64,000 nt of DNA from Enterobacter genomosp. O (GTDB lineage Bacteria; Pseudomonadota; Gammaproteobacteria; Enterobacterales; Enterobacteriaceae), in NCBI RefSeq assembly GCF_001022965.1, contig NZ_LECZ01000022.1:62001-126000 (forward strand), given 5' to 3'. A program made the translations under genes and the position numbers. Shown here piece after piece: positions 1-10,245 of this stretch. The notes under the pieces were generated by a model. The model was not told where the DNA came from. It searched no databases and was given only the letters and a program-made list of their open reading frames with translations. Every line of letters starts with the position of its first letter. The first letter of the stretch is position 1.

Positions 1-1
1 G

Positions 2-199
2 AGCTGGCTGCCGCTGGATAAATGGCTGCCGCAGGTGTTTGTTGCATCCGGTGACTGCTCCGTTCGTCAGTGGGAATTCCTGACCCTGGAGATGCCGCAG
101 TGGCTGGTGGGTATTTTTGCTGCCTACCTCGTCGTGGCGCTGCTGGTGCTGATTGCTCAGCCGTTTAAGCCGAAGAAACGCGATCTGTTCGGAAGGTAA
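2..199 (+). CDS. dsbB: DsbB, C-terminal part (5' end outside window)
   Basis: Last 65 codons of the inner-membrane quinone reductase that reoxidises DsbA and passes electrons to ubiquinone. The visible part holds the SGDC motif with the second cysteine of the periplasmic Cys104-Cys130 pair (E. coli numbering), an amphipathic stretch (EMPQW), the last membrane helix and the basic cytoplasmic tail ending KKRDLFGR. The frame is open to the left edge, so the gene is cut by the window and is not known to be broken. A hairpin terminator follows directly. Confidence 0.93.
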   Translation, partial: SWLPLDKWLPQVFVASGDCSVRQWEFLTLEMPQWLVGIFAAYLVVALLVLIAQPFKPKKRDLFGR

Positions 200-203
200 A
201 AGC

Positions 204-230
204 AAAACGGCAACCTCGGTTGCCGTTTTT
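204..230 (+). terminator. Rho-independent terminator after dsbB
   Basis: Perfect 12-bp inverted repeat (AAAACGGCAACC / GGTTGCCGTTTT) with a 2-base loop, followed by T, starting five bases after the dsbB stop codon. Confidence 0.85.
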
Positions 231-240
231 AGTGTTTGCG

Positions 241-276
241 CCCTCTCCCGTGGGAGAGGGTTGGGGTGAGGGCATC
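241..276. repeat. Short GC-rich dispersed-repeat-like palindrome
   Basis: CCCTCTCCC and GGGAGAGGG form a 9-bp inverted repeat with a GT loop, followed by TTGGGGTGAGGGCATC. Elements of this form are often found between genes in Enterobacter and Klebsiella. That it is a dispersed repeat is known pattern, not seen here, because only one copy is recognised in the window. Confidence 0.55.
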
Positions 277-294
277 AGGCCGCACAAACACAAT

Positions 295-321
295 AAAAAA
301 CCCGCTTCGGCGGGTTTTTTT
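295..321. terminator. Bidirectional terminator between dsbB and ycgN
   Basis: Stem CCCGC/GCGGG with a TTCG loop, flanked by six A on the left and seven T on the right. It can end transcription from both sides and sits just downstream of the convergent ycgN stop codon. Confidence 0.85.
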
Positions 322-325
322 ATTC

Positions 326-778
326 TCAACGGGTCGGGTGGTTCATGATGTGGTCTTCCCAGTCACGCACCTCGGACTCTTTCACCGCAATGTGGCGCAC
401 GGAGATACGCTCGCCGTGCATCGCCGCTTTTGAGCCGGTCAGTAGCGGGTGCCAGTCAGGCAGACCTTTCCCCTCCGCCAGCAGGCGATACGCGCAGGTA
501 TGCGGCAGCCATTCAAAGGTGGGCAGATTATCCCGGGTTAACTTGATGCAGTCCGGCTCAAATTCAAACCGACGCTCATAGTTGCGGCACTGGCAGGTTT
601 TGATATTTAACTGCTTGCAGGCAACGTTGGTGAAGTAGATCTCGTCCGTATCTTCATCCATCAGCTTGTGCAGGCAGCACTGGCCGCAGCCGTCGCACAA
701 TGATTCCCATTCTGCGTCAGTCATGTCGTCGAGAGTTTTGCTTTGCCAGAAAGGGATGTCGTTCATCAGGATGTCCAC
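326..778 (-). CDS. ycgN: YcgN, cysteine-rich UPF0260 protein
   Basis: About 150 aa and nearly collinear with E. coli Ycg[10 protein letters not shown] cluster (Cys 28, 31, 34, 35) and further cysteines near 54, 62, 64 and 77 suggest metal or Fe-S binding, as in the YkgJ/UPF0153-like cysteine-cluster families; the biochemical role is unknown. Two starts are possible: GTG at 778 and ATG at 766, four codons in. Neither has a strong Shine-Dalgarno. First gene leftwards of the ycgN-ycgM-ycgL group that lies divergent from minC. Confidence 0.9.
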   Translation of the reverse strand: MDILMNDIPFWQSKTLDDMTDAEWESLCDGCGQCCLHKLMDEDTDEIYFTNVACKQLNIKTCQCRNYERRFEFEPDCIKLTRDNLPTFEWLPHTCAYRLLAEGKGLPDWHPLLTGSKAAMHGERISVRHIAVKESEVRDWEDHIMNHPTR

Positions 779-859
779 ACGTCAAAAGAAAGCGCACCTT
801 ATAACGAGTCTGGCACGTTGTTGCAAGTTTTGCCGCCCTCTTCAGGCGGCAAGATGGGG

Positions 860-1519
860 TTACAGCACGCGGGTTTTCAACGACAGGCCGTTAAACCCGA
901 CTTCCAGCTCATCGCCGCTGAGCAGCGGGCCAACGCCTTCAGGCGTACCGGTCAGGATCACATCACCCGGTTTCAGGGTAAAGAAGCGGCTCATGTAGGC
1001 AATCAGCGGCACAATCTTATGGATCATATCTGCCGTGGTGCCCTGCTGGCGGATCTCGCCGTTAACCTTCAGGCTGAGCGGCGTGTCCTGCGGGTCGTTG
1101 GTGAATTCGCTCACCGGAACAAACGCCGAGATGGGGCAGGAGTTATCAAAGCCTTTGGCCTTTTCCCACGGCTGCCCTGCTTTCTTCATTTTGCCCTGCA
1201 CATCGCGCAGGGTCAGATCCAGCGCCACGCCGTATCCGGCAATCGCTTTCTGAACATGCTCTTCTGAGGCCTGACGCAGCGTCGCGCCGATCAGCACCGC
1301 GAGCTCAACCTCGTGATGCACCGAACCCAGCCCCTGCGGCAGCGCCAGCGGCTGGCGGATATCGCAAAGCGCCGTTTCTGGCTTGATGAACAGGACCGGC
1401 TCTTCTGGCGTCGCACTGCCCATCTCCTGAATGTGTTTCGCATAGTTGCTGCCCACGCAAACCACTTTGCTGACGGGATAATCCAGTAATGCACCTTGCC
1501 AGTTATGATGTTGATACAT
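860..1519 (-). CDS. ycgM: YcgM, fumarylacetoacetate hydrolase-family protein
   Basis: 219 aa, the same length as E. coli YcgM. It belongs to the FAH superfamily of divalent-metal enzymes acting on diketo or oxo acids such as acylpyruvates. The GSVHHEVELAVLIG segment carries the family's metal-binding acidic residues, and TGTPEGVG near the C-terminus is the usual closing motif. The cellular substrate is uncertain: acylpyruvase or oxaloacetate tautomerase-like activity is known in relatives. ATG start, and no signal sequence, so cytoplasmic. Confidence 0.92.
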   Translation of the reverse strand: MYQHHNWQGALLDYPVSKVVCVGSNYAKHIQEMGSATPEEPVLFIKPETALCDIRQPLALPQGLGSVHHEVELAVLIGATLRQASEEHVQKAIAGYGVALDLTLRDVQGKMKKAGQPWEKAKGFDNSCPISAFVPVSEFTNDPQDTPLSLKVNGEIRQQGTTADMIHKIVPLIAYMSRFFTLKPGDVILTGTPEGVGPLLSGDELEVGFNGLSLKTRVL

Positions 1520-1566
1520 GCTCGACCCCTAAACGGTTGATGTGTTGTGACCGAAAACAGTTGAGA

Positions 1567-1842
1567 CTATTTTTTACCGTTCGCCTCAAGATGCTGTTTT
1601 AATAAATTCTCGGGTGGCGGTGGAAGCTGTAAATAATAGCCTTGTTCGGCTAATGCCGTTTTCACTTTATCCAGATCGGCATTTATCAGCTTTTTGCGAC
1701 CATCGAGCGGCAGCAGCATCGCCAGCTGTGGTCGGCCAAAGCTCTTCATTAATTCTTCAGGCACGCGTGAAAAATCGTCTTTCTTTTCGACATAAAGATA
1801 GGTCTGGTCACGGCTTGTACTTCTGTAGATCACACAAAACAT
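1567..1842 (-). CDS. ycgL: YcgL-domain protein
   Basis: 91 aa with the conserved YcgL fold sequence ([16 protein letters not shown] ... [11 protein letters not shown] ... [19 protein letters not shown]). The function is not established. It lies 124 bases from and divergent to minC, the same arrangement as in E. coli. Confidence 0.92.
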   Translation of the reverse strand: MFCVIYRSTSRDQTYLYVEKKDDFSRVPEELMKSFGRPQLAMLLPLDGRKKLINADLDKVKTALAEQGYYLQLPPPPENLLKQHLEANGKK

Positions 1843-1860
1843 GTTTTTACTCTGAATTAA

Positions 1861-2673
<813 letters not shown>

Positions 2674-2696
2674 TCCCTTTTTAACAAGGAATTTCT

Positions 2697-3509
2697 ATGG
2701 CACGCATTATTGTTGTTACTTCGGGTAAAGGAGGCGTTGGCAAGACCACCTCCAGCGCGGCCATCGCTACTGGTTTGGCCCAGAAGGGAAAGAAAACCAT
2801 CGTTATCGACTTCGATATCGGTCTGCGTAACCTCGACCTCATCATGGGATGTGAGCGTCGCGTCGTGTATGACTTCGTGAACGTCATTCAGGGCGATGCC
2901 ACGCTGAACCAGGCGATGATTAAAGACAAGCGCACCGACAACCTCTACATTCTTCCGGCTTCTCAGACGCGTGACAAAGACGCCCTGACCCGTGAAGGGG
3001 TGGAAAAGGTGCTCGACGAGCTGAAAAAGATGGAGTTCGACTTCATTGTTTGCGACTCCCCTGCCGGCATCGAAACCGGTGCCCTGATGGCGCTCTACTT
3101 CGCAGATGAAGCAATCATCACCACCAACCCTGAAGTTTCATCCGTGCGTGACTCAGACCGCATTCTGGGGATCCTCGCCTCTAAATCCCGTCGTGCGGAA
3201 AATGGCGAAGACCCGATTAAAGAACACCTGCTGCTGACCCGCTACAATCCGGGCCGCGTGAACAAAGGTGACATGCTGAGCATGGAAGACGTGCTTGAGA
3301 TCCTGCGCATTAAACTGGTGGGCGTCATCCCGGAAGATCAGTCCGTGTTACGCGCCTCTAACCAGGGCGAGCCAGTGATCCTTGATACAATGGCAGATGC
3401 AGGTAAAGCTTACGCCGATACCGTTGACCGTCTGCTGGGAGAAGAACGTCCTTTCCGCTTCATTGAAGAAGAGAAGAAAGGTTTCCTCAAACGCCTGTTC
3501 GGAGGATAA
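2697..3509 (+). CDS. minD: MinD, ParA-type ATPase positioning the division site
   Basis: 270 aa. The deviant Walker A motif SGKGGVGKTT is at residues 9-18, with CDSPAGIE as the Walker B region. The C-terminus GFLKRLFGG is the amphipathic membrane-targeting helix. ATP-bound MinD dimers sit on the membrane, recruit MinC, and are removed by MinE, producing the pole-to-pole oscillation. It starts 23 bases after minC with a good AAGGA ribosome site, and minE follows after three bases, so the three are co-transcribed. Confidence 0.97.
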   Translation: MARIIVVTSGKGGVGKTTSSAAIATGLAQKGKKTIVIDFDIGLRNLDLIMGCERRVVYDFVNVIQGDATLNQAMIKDKRTDNLYILPASQTRDKDALTREGVEKVLDELKKMEFDFIVCDSPAGIETGALMALYFADEAIITTNPEVSSVRDSDRILGILASKSRRAENGEDPIKEHLLLTRYNPGRVNKGDMLSMEDVLEILRIKLVGVIPEDQSVLRASNQGEPVILDTMADAGKAYADTVDRLLGEERPFRFIEEEKKGFLKRLFGG

Positions 3510-3512
3510 GTT

Positions 3513-3782
3513 ATGGCATTACTGGACTTTTTTCTCTCGCGGAAAAAGAACACCGCCAACATCGCAAAAGAACGTCTGCAAATTATCGTTGCGGAGCGTC
3601 GTCGTAGCGACGCCGAGCCTCACTACCTGCCTCAGCTGCGCAAGGACATCCTGGAAGTGATCTGTAAGTACGTGCAGATTGACCCGGAGATGGTCACGGT
3701 ACAGCTGGAACAAAAAGACGGGGATATTTCGATTCTGGAGCTGAACGTTACGCTCCCGGAAGCGGAAGAGTCGCGTCCGTAG
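3513..3782 (+). CDS. minE: MinE, topological specificity factor
   Basis: 89 aa (E. coli 88). The N-terminus [12 protein letters not shown] is the membrane-binding helix. The adjoining anti-MinCD segment ([16 protein letters not shown]) stimulates MinD ATPase, and the C-terminal half is the dimerising topological domain. Last gene of minCDE, three bases after minD. Confidence 0.97.
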   Translation: MALLDFFLSRKKNTANIAKERLQIIVAERRRSDAEPHYLPQLRKDILEVICKYVQIDPEMVTVQLEQKDGDISILELNVTLPEAEESRP

Positions 3783-3794
3783 GTTTGTGATTTT

Positions 3795-3825
3795 GTAGCC
3801 CCGGTAAGCGCAGCGCCACCGGGGG
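3795..3825. repeat. REP-like palindrome after minE
   Basis: Imperfect palindrome GCCCCGGT ... ACCGGGG around AAGCGCAGCGCC. This is the form of enterobacterial REP elements, which usually lie between 3' ends. It sits between the converging minE and rnd genes. Confidence 0.6.
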
Positions 3826-3857
3826 ATATGCCGGGCCTATGCCCGGCATATTTTTTA
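3826..3857 (+). terminator. Terminator of minCDE
   Basis: TATGCCGGGC / GCCCGGCATA stem with a CTAT loop followed by six T. The T-run overlaps the rnd stop codon on the other strand. Confidence 0.85.
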
Positions 3858-4982
3858 TCTCGGATAACCTTCCAGCAGCGTATTCAGGCGTTCGGCCATC
3901 AATTCGCCTCGCCATCCCGCCATCATCTCCGGCACGCCATTCTGCGGCTTCAGCTTCCAGTGCCAGTTCAGCAGCTGATTAATCTGCCGACGTGATGCGA
4001 GCAGTTCAGCGCTCAGTTTGCTTTCTGTTGCGACTTCCTGCACCAGCGCTTTAATGTCCTTGAAAGCCTTGCGATAGCCCGGCATATCCATCAGATTCAG
4101 CAGCGGTTCCGGCAGTACGTCGTCGGGTAATTCCTGCGCCTTTGCGACCAGCGCCAGCAGGGTTTTGCCGTGGAAACGGATCTCGCTACCCGAAAGCCCA
4201 ATGCTGTCCAGCTCGCCGAGGCTGCCCGGCATATAGCGCGCGACCGCCCAGAGATGCTCTTCGCGAACCACAAAGTTAACGGCCAGATCGCGCTCGCGCG
4301 CTTTACGCAGACGCCAGTCCGCTAACAGCTGCAGGCACGCCAGCTGGCGCGTACGCAGCTGCCAGGCGTTGCTGATATCGCGCCAGGCCTCTTTCGGGTC
4401 AACCACTTCCTGGCGACGCTGCTGGGTCATACGACACTCGTCCAGCGCCGCGGAGAGCCACCCGGAGGCTTCTGCCTCTTTCATCAGCTGTCCGGCTATT
4501 GGCAGCAGGTAAAACACGTCTGCCGCCGCATATTCCAGCTGACGCTCGGTAAGCGGACGCGCCAGCCAGTCGGTACGGGATTCGCTTTTATCCAGCGTCA
4601 GGCCCGTATACTCCTCTACCATGGCGGCAAAGCCCCATGAGAGCGGACGATTGCTGAATGCCGCGAGGATCTGCGTATCAATCAGGGGCTGGGGCATGAT
4701 GCCAAAGGTGTTCAGAAAGACTTCCAGATCTTCACTGCCTGCGTGCAGGTATTTCGTTACGGCGGTATCGAGCAGCAGATCGCGCATCGGCGACCAGTCG
4801 GTAATCCCGAGAGGGTCAATCAGCGACACGTGCTTACCGTCGTACATCTGAATCAAACCCAGCTGCGGATAGTACGTCCGGGTACGGACAAATTCGGTAT
4901 CCAGGGCAATGGCAGGAAAGTCGCGCGTCACTTCGCACAGCGAAGCCAGCTCGTCATTGGTCGTGATCATCTGGTAATTCAA
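3855..4982 (-). CDS. rnd: RNase D
   Basis: 375 aa 3'-5' exoribonuclease for tRNA and small-RNA end trimming. It has the DEDD exonuclease domain (ALDTEFVRT carries the first two acidic residues at about 28-30; YAAADVFYL the last motif), followed by two HRDC domains. The start codon is TTG at 4982, preceded by AAAGAGAA; E. coli rnd also uses UUG. The leader contains a GC-rich hairpin plus U-run (see 5010-5033), an arrangement reported to be needed for rnd translation in E. coli. Confidence 0.96.
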   Translation of the reverse strand: MNYQMITTNDELASLCEVTRDFPAIALDTEFVRTRTYYPQLGLIQMYDGKHVSLIDPLGITDWSPMRDLLLDTAVTKYLHAGSEDLEVFLNTFGIMPQPLIDTQILAAFSNRPLSWGFAAMVEEYTGLTLDKSESRTDWLARPLTERQLEYAAADVFYLLPIAGQLMKEAEASGWLSAALDECRMTQQRRQEVVDPKEAWRDISNAWQLRTRQLACLQLLADWRLRKARERDLAVNFVVREEHLWAVARYMPGSLGELDSIGLSGSEIRFHGKTLLALVAKAQELPDDVLPEPLLNLMDMPGYRKAFKDIKALVQEVATESKLSAELLASRRQINQLLNWHWKLKPQNGVPEMMAGWRGELMAERLNTLLEGYPR

Positions 4983-5009
4983 AACGGGTTCTCTTTAGTT
5001 TGCGCCCAT

Positions 5010-5033
5010 AAAAAACGCCGGCTTAACCGGCGT
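5010..5033 (-). terminator. Hairpin plus U-run: fadD terminator and rnd leader element
   Basis: On the minus strand ACGCCGG/CCGGCGT forms a stem, followed by six U, 27 bases upstream of the rnd TTG. It looks like an intrinsic terminator for fadD. It also matches the stem-loop/U-run known in the E. coli rnd leader, so it may serve both genes. Confidence 0.7.
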
Positions 5034-5053
5034 CTGGGCGATTAGCGTGAAGC

Positions 5054-6739
5054 TCAGGCCTTATTGTCTACTTTGCCACGGGCTTCGTCACGTAATTCTC
5101 GTCGTAATATCTTTCCGACGTTGGATTTTGGCAGCTCATCGCGGAATTCAACCAGTTTCGGCACCTTGTAGCCCGTTAACTGACGACGACAGAACGTTAT
5201 CAGCTCCTCTTCCGTCAGTGAAGCGTCTTTCTTGACCACAAATATCTTGACCGCTTCACCGCTGCTGCCGGAAGGGACGCCTACGGCCGCCACTTCGAGC
5301 ACGCCGCTGTGCTGCATAACCACGTCTTCGATCTCATTCGGATAAACGTTGAAGCCGGAGACGAGGATCATGTCTTTCTTGCGATCGACGATGCGCAGGA
5401 AGCCCTCGTCATCCATCACTGCGATATCACCGGTATGCAGCCAGCCGTCTTTGATGATTTCGTCGGTCGCATCGGGACGCTGCCAGTAGCCCAGCATCAC
5501 CTGCGGACCTTTGACGCACAGTTCGCCAGGCTCGCCCGGCGCGACTTCGTTATCGTTATCGTCGACCAGTTTGGCCTCGGTGGAAGGGACCGGCAGACCA
5601 ATGCTCCCACTGTGATAGTCGATATCATGCGGGTTAACGCTGACCAGCGGCGCACATTCCGTCAGGCCATAGCCCTCCAGCAAATACTGGCCGGTGAGCT
5701 TCACCCAGCGCTCGGCCACCGCCTGCTGAACCGGCATGCCGCCGCCCGCAGAGAGATGCAGCGTGGAGAAATCCAGCTGCTGGAACTCTTTGTTATTAAG
5801 CAGCGCGTTAAACAGGGTGTTCACCCCGGTCATGGCGGTAAACGGATATTTCGCCAGTTCTTTCACCAGCCCCGGAATATCGCGCGGGTTCGTAATCAGG
5901 ACGTTCTGACCGCCCAGCTCAATAAACAGCAGGCAGTTCATGGTCAGCGCAAAAATGTGATACAGCGGCAGCGCGGTGATCACCAGCTCTTTACCCGGGT
6001 GCAGCAGCGGCCCGTAAGTGGCGTTAACCTGTTCCAGGTTCGCCAGCATGTTGCGGTGGGTCAGCATCGCGCCTTTCGCCACGCCGGTGGTACCGCCGGT
6101 GTATTGCAGGAAGGCCAGGTCTTCGCAAACCACTTCCGGCTTGACGTACTGCATACGATAGCCCGCGTGCAGCGCACGGCGGAAGGAGATAGCATCCGGC
6201 AGGTGGTATTTTGGCACCAGACGCTTGACGTACTTGACGACAAAGTTAACCAGCGTGCCTTTGGCTGTGGAGAGTTGATCCCCCATGCGCGTCAGGATGA
6301 CGTGTTTCACCTGGGTTTTGTCGACCACTTTTTCCAGCGTATGGGCAAAGTTGGACACAATCACTATCGCGGCCGCGCCGCTGTCGTTCAGCTGATGCTC
6401 CAGCTCGCGCGGGGTATACAGCGGGTTGACGTTGACGACGATCATCCCGGCACGCAGGATACCGAACAGCGCCACCGGGTATTGCAGCAGGTTTGGCATC
6501 ATCAGCGCGACGCGGTCCCCCTTTTGCAGCCCCAGCCCTTCCTGAAGATAGGCCGCAAACGCGCGGCTACGCTCCTCAAGCTTACGGAACGTCATCACCT
6601 CGCCCATATTCACAAATGCGGGCTGATCCGCGTAGCGCCTTACCGAGTGCTCAAATAATTCCACCAGGGATTGATAACGGTCAGGATTGATCTCCGCAGG
6701 CACATCTGCGGGATAACGGTTAAGCCAAACCTTTTTCAA
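5054..6739 (-). CDS. fadD: FadD, long-chain fatty acyl-CoA synthetase
   Basis: 561 aa, exactly the E. coli length, when started at the TTG at 6739 ([12 protein letters not shown]). AGAGGTG lies about six bases upstream, and E. coli FadD also uses UUG; an upstream in-frame ATG would add 12 unconserved residues. The enzyme activates imported long-chain fatty acids to acyl-CoA at the inner membrane for beta-oxidation. The AMP signature [11 protein letters not shown], the LLEGYGLTE motif and the fatty-acid signature around [20 protein letters not shown] are all intact. A FadR site lies upstream. Confidence 0.96.
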   Translation of the reverse strand: MKKVWLNRYPADVPAEINPDRYQSLVELFEHSVRRYADQPAFVNMGEVMTFRKLEERSRAFAAYLQEGLGLQKGDRVALMMPNLLQYPVALFGILRAGMIVVNVNPLYTPRELEHQLNDSGAAAIVIVSNFAHTLEKVVDKTQVKHVILTRMGDQLSTAKGTLVNFVVKYVKRLVPKYHLPDAISFRRALHAGYRMQYVKPEVVCEDLAFLQYTGGTTGVAKGAMLTHRNMLANLEQVNATYGPLLHPGKELVITALPLYHIFALTMNCLLFIELGGQNVLITNPRDIPGLVKELAKYPFTAMTGVNTLFNALLNNKEFQQLDFSTLHLSAGGGMPVQQAVAERWVKLTGQYLLEGYGLTECAPLVSVNPHDIDYHSGSIGLPVPSTEAKLVDDNDNEVAPGEPGELCVKGPQVMLGYWQRPDATDEIIKDGWLHTGDIAVMDDEGFLRIVDRKKDMILVSGFNVYPNEIEDVVMQHSGVLEVAAVGVPSGSSGEAVKIFVVKKDASLTEEELITFCRRQLTGYKVPKLVEFRDELPKSNVGKILRRELRDEARGKVDNKA

Positions 6740-6810
6740 TGCATCACCTCTGAACTGAGTGTTCGTCGTCATCACAACCCCGATAATAAACAGTTTGTTA
6801 ACATTATATT

Positions 6811-6827
6811 AACTCAGCGTACCAGTT
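6811..6827 (-). promoter_or_regulatory. FadR operator of fadD
   Basis: On the minus strand the site reads AACTGGTACGCTGAGTT, close to the FadR consensus (ANCTGGTCNGACNNGTT). It is at the same place as the main FadR site in E. coli fadD, about 70 bases upstream of the start codon. Predicted effect: repression, relieved by long-chain acyl-CoA. Confidence 0.75.
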
Positions 6828-6887
6828 TATTAATTGCCCAGATTTAAGGTTGCGAAGCGCGTCACTCTTTTTTTTCGTTGTAGCCGT

Positions 6888-6922
6888 AAAAAAACAGAGA
6901 CAGCGGCTGAGCCGCTGTCTCT
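6888..6922 (-). terminator. Terminator after yeaY
   Basis: Long perfect stem AGAGACAGCGGC / GCCGCTGTCTCT, with A-rich plus-strand sequence on the left that reads as a U-run on the minus strand. Confidence 0.85.
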
Positions 6923-6942
6923 TTAGTAATAATAACAGTAAG

Positions 6943-7524
6943 TTACTCAGTAACGATCGTTTGTACCTGTGCAGGTCCCGGGTTATACCAGCCCCAGCCA
7001 GGGTAGCCGTAACGGTAAGGGTGTGGTCCCCACATCCACGGATCGATCGGCTGAGGCGGCATGATCACCTGCTGCGCCAGCCGCCAGCGTTTATAACCGT
7101 TGACCTGCATGGTCATGAATTTATACGGCGTGCTGCCGATTTTACCCTGCACGGCGCCGGTAATCGGCCCGACGACGGTCACCAGCTGTCCGCGAAAATC
7201 AACCGGGTCGAGGAAACCACCGACGTCCGCATAGATACGTCCCCGGGAGGCTTCGCCCAGTACGGGCCGCGCGCCGCTGTCCAGCGGAACGGTCGCGATC
7301 TCCAGGCGGGTTTTCCCCTGCTGGTTTTGCACGTCGATCACCTTACCGCCGAAGCGCGCTTCCTGGCCGACGTACAGCTCAGGCGCATTCATCACCCGAA
7401 CCAGATCCTGCTGGGGCGTCGGGCTGCTGCCCTTGATCGCATCAGGAACGGAAACGCATCCGCTCAGTGCTATGGCTACCGCGCCTGCCATAATAAGGCG
7501 TACTGCTTTAGTCTGAACCGCCAT
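6943..7524 (-). CDS. yeaY: YeaY, Slp-family outer-membrane lipoprotein
   Basis: 193 aa. The N-terminal lipoprotein signal has lipobox LSGC with Cys23 as the lipidated residue. The residue after it is Val, not Asp, so Lol sorting to the outer membrane is expected. The Slp/YeaY domain follows, and the C-terminus is Trp/Tyr/Gly/Pro-rich ([15 protein letters not shown]). Function unknown; the E. coli paralogue Slp is starvation-inducible. Downstream of tsaB in the same direction with a 37-base gap, closed by a strong terminator. Confidence 0.93.
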   Translation of the reverse strand: MAVQTKAVRLIMAGAVAIALSGCVSVPDAIKGSSPTPQQDLVRVMNAPELYVGQEARFGGKVIDVQNQQGKTRLEIATVPLDSGARPVLGEASRGRIYADVGGFLDPVDFRGQLVTVVGPITGAVQGKIGSTPYKFMTMQVNGYKRWRLAQQVIMPPQPIDPWMWGPHPYRYGYPGWGWYNPGPAQVQTIVTE

Positions 7525-7561
7525 GATGCGACTCCTTTTTCTCAGTTCCTGTTACTGAGAT

Positions 7562-8257
7562 TCACTCGCGGCCCGGAAGTTTCTTCCACGCGACGGTGTT
7601 TCGCAAATAAACCGGCTCCGCGTGTTCAACGGCAACGGTTTTTCCTGCTGCAAGCAGCTGACTGGCAATGGGAAGCATATCCTCAGCGGCCGGCAGAAGC
7701 ATGTTGCCATCCACCAGCGTCACCCCGGTGTCGTTCGTCATATCAGGCCACGCCGGCCAGCCCGTGCCGACGGTCGCCCACTCACCGGAGAGCTGTTTCA
7801 GTCGTTCAGTGACCGCTTCCGGCTTAAGCACGGCTTCCGTCTCTTCACCGTGCCACACGCCCTGCTCGTCGCGGGTGTATTCGGCCCAGTAGACTTCGCC
7901 CATGCGGGCGTCAATCGCGGCCAGGACGCGGGTTGCTCCAGTCATGCGCCATGCGCCCTGCGCCATAGTGGCGAGTGTAGAGACGCCAATCATCGGCAGC
8001 TCGGCGCCCAGCGCCAGCCCTTGCGCAATGCCAATCCCGATGCGTACGCCCGTAAAGCTGCCGGGGCCGCGGCCAAAGGCCAGCGCATCGAGGTCGGTTA
8101 AGGAGGTATTGCTCCGGGTTAAGATCTCTTTTACCAGGGGCAGAATGCGCTGGGTGTGTTCCCGAGGGCACTCTTCGAAATGAGCAGAAACAGCGTCGTT
8201 GTTCAACAGAGCAACAGAGCAAGCCTCTGTTGCGGTATCAATAGCCAGAATTCGCAT
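7562..8257 (-). CDS. tsaB: TsaB, t6A tRNA modification protein
   Basis: 231 aa, the E. coli length. ASKHA-fold protein ([17 protein letters not shown]) that scaffolds TsaD and TsaE during synthesis of N6-threonylcarbamoyladenosine at tRNA position 37. The [13 protein letters not shown] motif mediates the TsaD-type dimer contact. It degenerates at the ATP site as expected for TsaB. Between yoaA and yeaY, all leftwards. Confidence 0.95.
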   Translation of the reverse strand: MRILAIDTATEACSVALLNNDAVSAHFEECPREHTQRILPLVKEILTRSNTSLTDLDALAFGRGPGSFTGVRIGIGIAQGLALGAELPMIGVSTLATMAQGAWRMTGATRVLAAIDARMGEVYWAEYTRDEQGVWHGEETEAVLKPEAVTERLKQLSGEWATVGTGWPAWPDMTNDTGVTLVDGNMLLPAAEDMLPIASQLLAAGKTVAVEHAEPVYLRNTVAWKKLPGRE

Positions 8258-8323
8258 GGGTCGTCGCGCTCTCGCAAGGGTCAGTCACAAAATGGCGCGC
8301 ATCTTAGCACACTCCGGGGTAAA

Positions 8324-10234
8324 TTACTCCGCCGTTGGGTTTGCCAGGAAACGCACCGCGCGTTTTATGTCCCGCGTCCGCGGCGCGGGCGGCAGGCTTG
8401 CAAGGAAGGTGGCGCCGTAAGGGCGCATCACCAGCCGGTTATCGCAAATGACCAGCACGCCGCGATCGGTGACGTCGCGGATCAGGCGCCCAACCCCCTG
8501 CTTGAGGGTGATCACCGCGTCCGGCAGCTGTACTTCGTCGAACGGATCGCCGCCGCGCAGGCGGCAATCTTCCATCCGCGCCTTCAGCAGCGGGTCGTCC
8601 GGGGAGGTAAACGGCAGCTTATCGATGATCACCAGCGAAAGGGTGTCCCCCCGCACGTCGACCCCTTCCCAGAAGCTGCTCGTGGCCACCAGCAGGGCAT
8701 TACCGGCGCTGACGAACTGCTGCAGCAGCTGTCCTTTACTGGTTTCACCCTGCAGCAGCACCGGCAAGGTCATGGTGGCGCGGAACTGCTCCGCGAGGTC
8801 GCGCATCATGGCGTGAGAGGTGCAGAGCATAAAACAGCGGCCGTTGTTGGCCTCGATCATCGGTTTTAGCATCGCCGCCAGGTGGCGCGCCGCGCCCGGC
8901 TGATTCGGCAGCGGAAGATTGCGCGGGACGCAGAGCAGCGCCTGCTTTTCGTAATCGAACGGGCTAGGCAGCAACAGCGACTCCGCCTGCTCAATGCCCA
9001 GACGCTCGGTAAAGTGGTGCAGATCGTCATTCACCGACAGGGTTGCCGACGTGAAGATCCAGCTTCCCGGCTTTTGCGCCATCACTTCTTTAAACTTATC
9101 TGCCACCGTCAGCGGCGTGAGCGCCAGCGTGAAATGGCGTGAGGTGCACTCGTACCAGTAGCTGAACCCCGGCTGGTTAATCTCTTTCAGCCGCTTGAGC
9201 CGCCCGCGATAGAGCGTAGCGCGCTCGAAGGCGGCATCCAGCAGCGCGGAACGGCCAAGCGACAGTTTCGCTACGTCGTAGCAGAGCTCCAGGGCATCAT
9301 CGAGCAGCAGCAGCGCGCGCTGGATATTTTTATCCGCCAGCAGCTCGCGCAGGTTACCGCGATAGCCCGGCTCGCCGAGCTGTAACCGGAAATCCTGCGC
9401 GCTTTGCGCCAGGCGGTCGGCACACTTCTGCAGCTGCTGGGTATCTTTCAGTTCGGTTCGGTAAGCAATGGTGAAGTCTTTCGCCAGGTCCTGCAGCTGG
9501 CGGCTGGAGAGCGACTGGCCGAAATACTGGCTGGCAATATCCGGGAGCTGGTGGGCTTCATCGAAGATCATGACGTCCGCCTCGGGGATCAGCTCACCAA
9601 AGCCGCTGTCCTTGACCACCATATCCGCGAGGAACAGATGATGGTTGACCACGACCACATCGGCATCCATCGCCGTTTTGCGCGCTTTTACCACAAAGCA
9701 GTCTTTATATAGCGGACAGTCGCTGCCAAGGCAGTTGTCGTTGGTGCTGGTCACCAGCGGCCAGGCAGGAGAGTCTTCCGGCACGCTCGCGCAGGTGCTG
9801 ATATCCCCCTCTTCCGTCTGGTTCGCCCAGGCGCGAAGAATAATAACGTCGCTCAGGGTTTGGACCGGCAGATCGCCGCCTGCCAGCGCCTGCTGCTCGA
9901 GACGTTCCAGGCAGAGATAGTTGGATCGCCCTTTCAGCAGCGCCAGTCGGCCTTTGTATTTCAGCGCTTTTGCGACGGTGGGCAAATCACGGCTGTAGAG
10001 CTGATCCTGCAGCGCTTTCGACCCCGTCGAGATGATGACCTTTTTTTTAGCCCGCAGCGCCGGAGCGAGATACGCGTAGGTTTTTCCCGTGCCGGTTCCG
10101 GCCTCCACCACCAGCGGCTGCGCCTTATCAATGGCATGCGCAACGGCGTGCGCCATCTGCCGCTGAGGTTCACGCGGTTTGAAGCCGGGAATGGCCTGTG
10201 CTAATTGACCTTCAGGGGAAAAATCGTCTGCCAC
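8324..10234 (-). CDS. yoaA: YoaA, DinG-family Fe-S DNA helicase
   Basis: 636 aa from the GTG at 10234 (VADDFSPEG), the same length as E. coli YoaA. GAGAGAG is just upstream; the longer open frame adds 29 non-conserved residues. XPD-like superfamily 2 helicase: Walker A EAGTGTGKT, DEAH box in MIFDEAHQLPD, and four cysteines (CASVPED ... NDNCLGSDCPLYKDC) for the 4Fe-4S cluster. In E. coli it works with HolC in repair of replication-blocking damage. A LexA-like box lies 12 bases before the start, divergent to yoaB. Confidence 0.95.
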   Translation of the reverse strand: MADDFSPEGQLAQAIPGFKPREPQRQMAHAVAHAIDKAQPLVVEAGTGTGKTYAYLAPALRAKKKVIISTGSKALQDQLYSRDLPTVAKALKYKGRLALLKGRSNYLCLERLEQQALAGGDLPVQTLSDVIILRAWANQTEEGDISTCASVPEDSPAWPLVTSTNDNCLGSDCPLYKDCFVVKARKTAMDADVVVVNHHLFLADMVVKDSGFGELIPEADVMIFDEAHQLPDIASQYFGQSLSSRQLQDLAKDFTIAYRTELKDTQQLQKCADRLAQSAQDFRLQLGEPGYRGNLRELLADKNIQRALLLLDDALELCYDVAKLSLGRSALLDAAFERATLYRGRLKRLKEINQPGFSYWYECTSRHFTLALTPLTVADKFKEVMAQKPGSWIFTSATLSVNDDLHHFTERLGIEQAESLLLPSPFDYEKQALLCVPRNLPLPNQPGAARHLAAMLKPMIEANNGRCFMLCTSHAMMRDLAEQFRATMTLPVLLQGETSKGQLLQQFVSAGNALLVATSSFWEGVDVRGDTLSLVIIDKLPFTSPDDPLLKARMEDCRLRGGDPFDEVQLPDAVITLKQGVGRLIRDVTDRGVLVICDNRLVMRPYGATFLASLPPAPRTRDIKRAVRFLANPTAE

Positions 10235-10245
10235 GGGTGCTCTCT

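Noticed and set aside
5309-6658. Long plus-strand open frame (449 codons)
   Set aside because: Lies entirely within fadD on the opposite strand; the encoded sequence is His/Arg/Gln-rich and fadD is clearly real.
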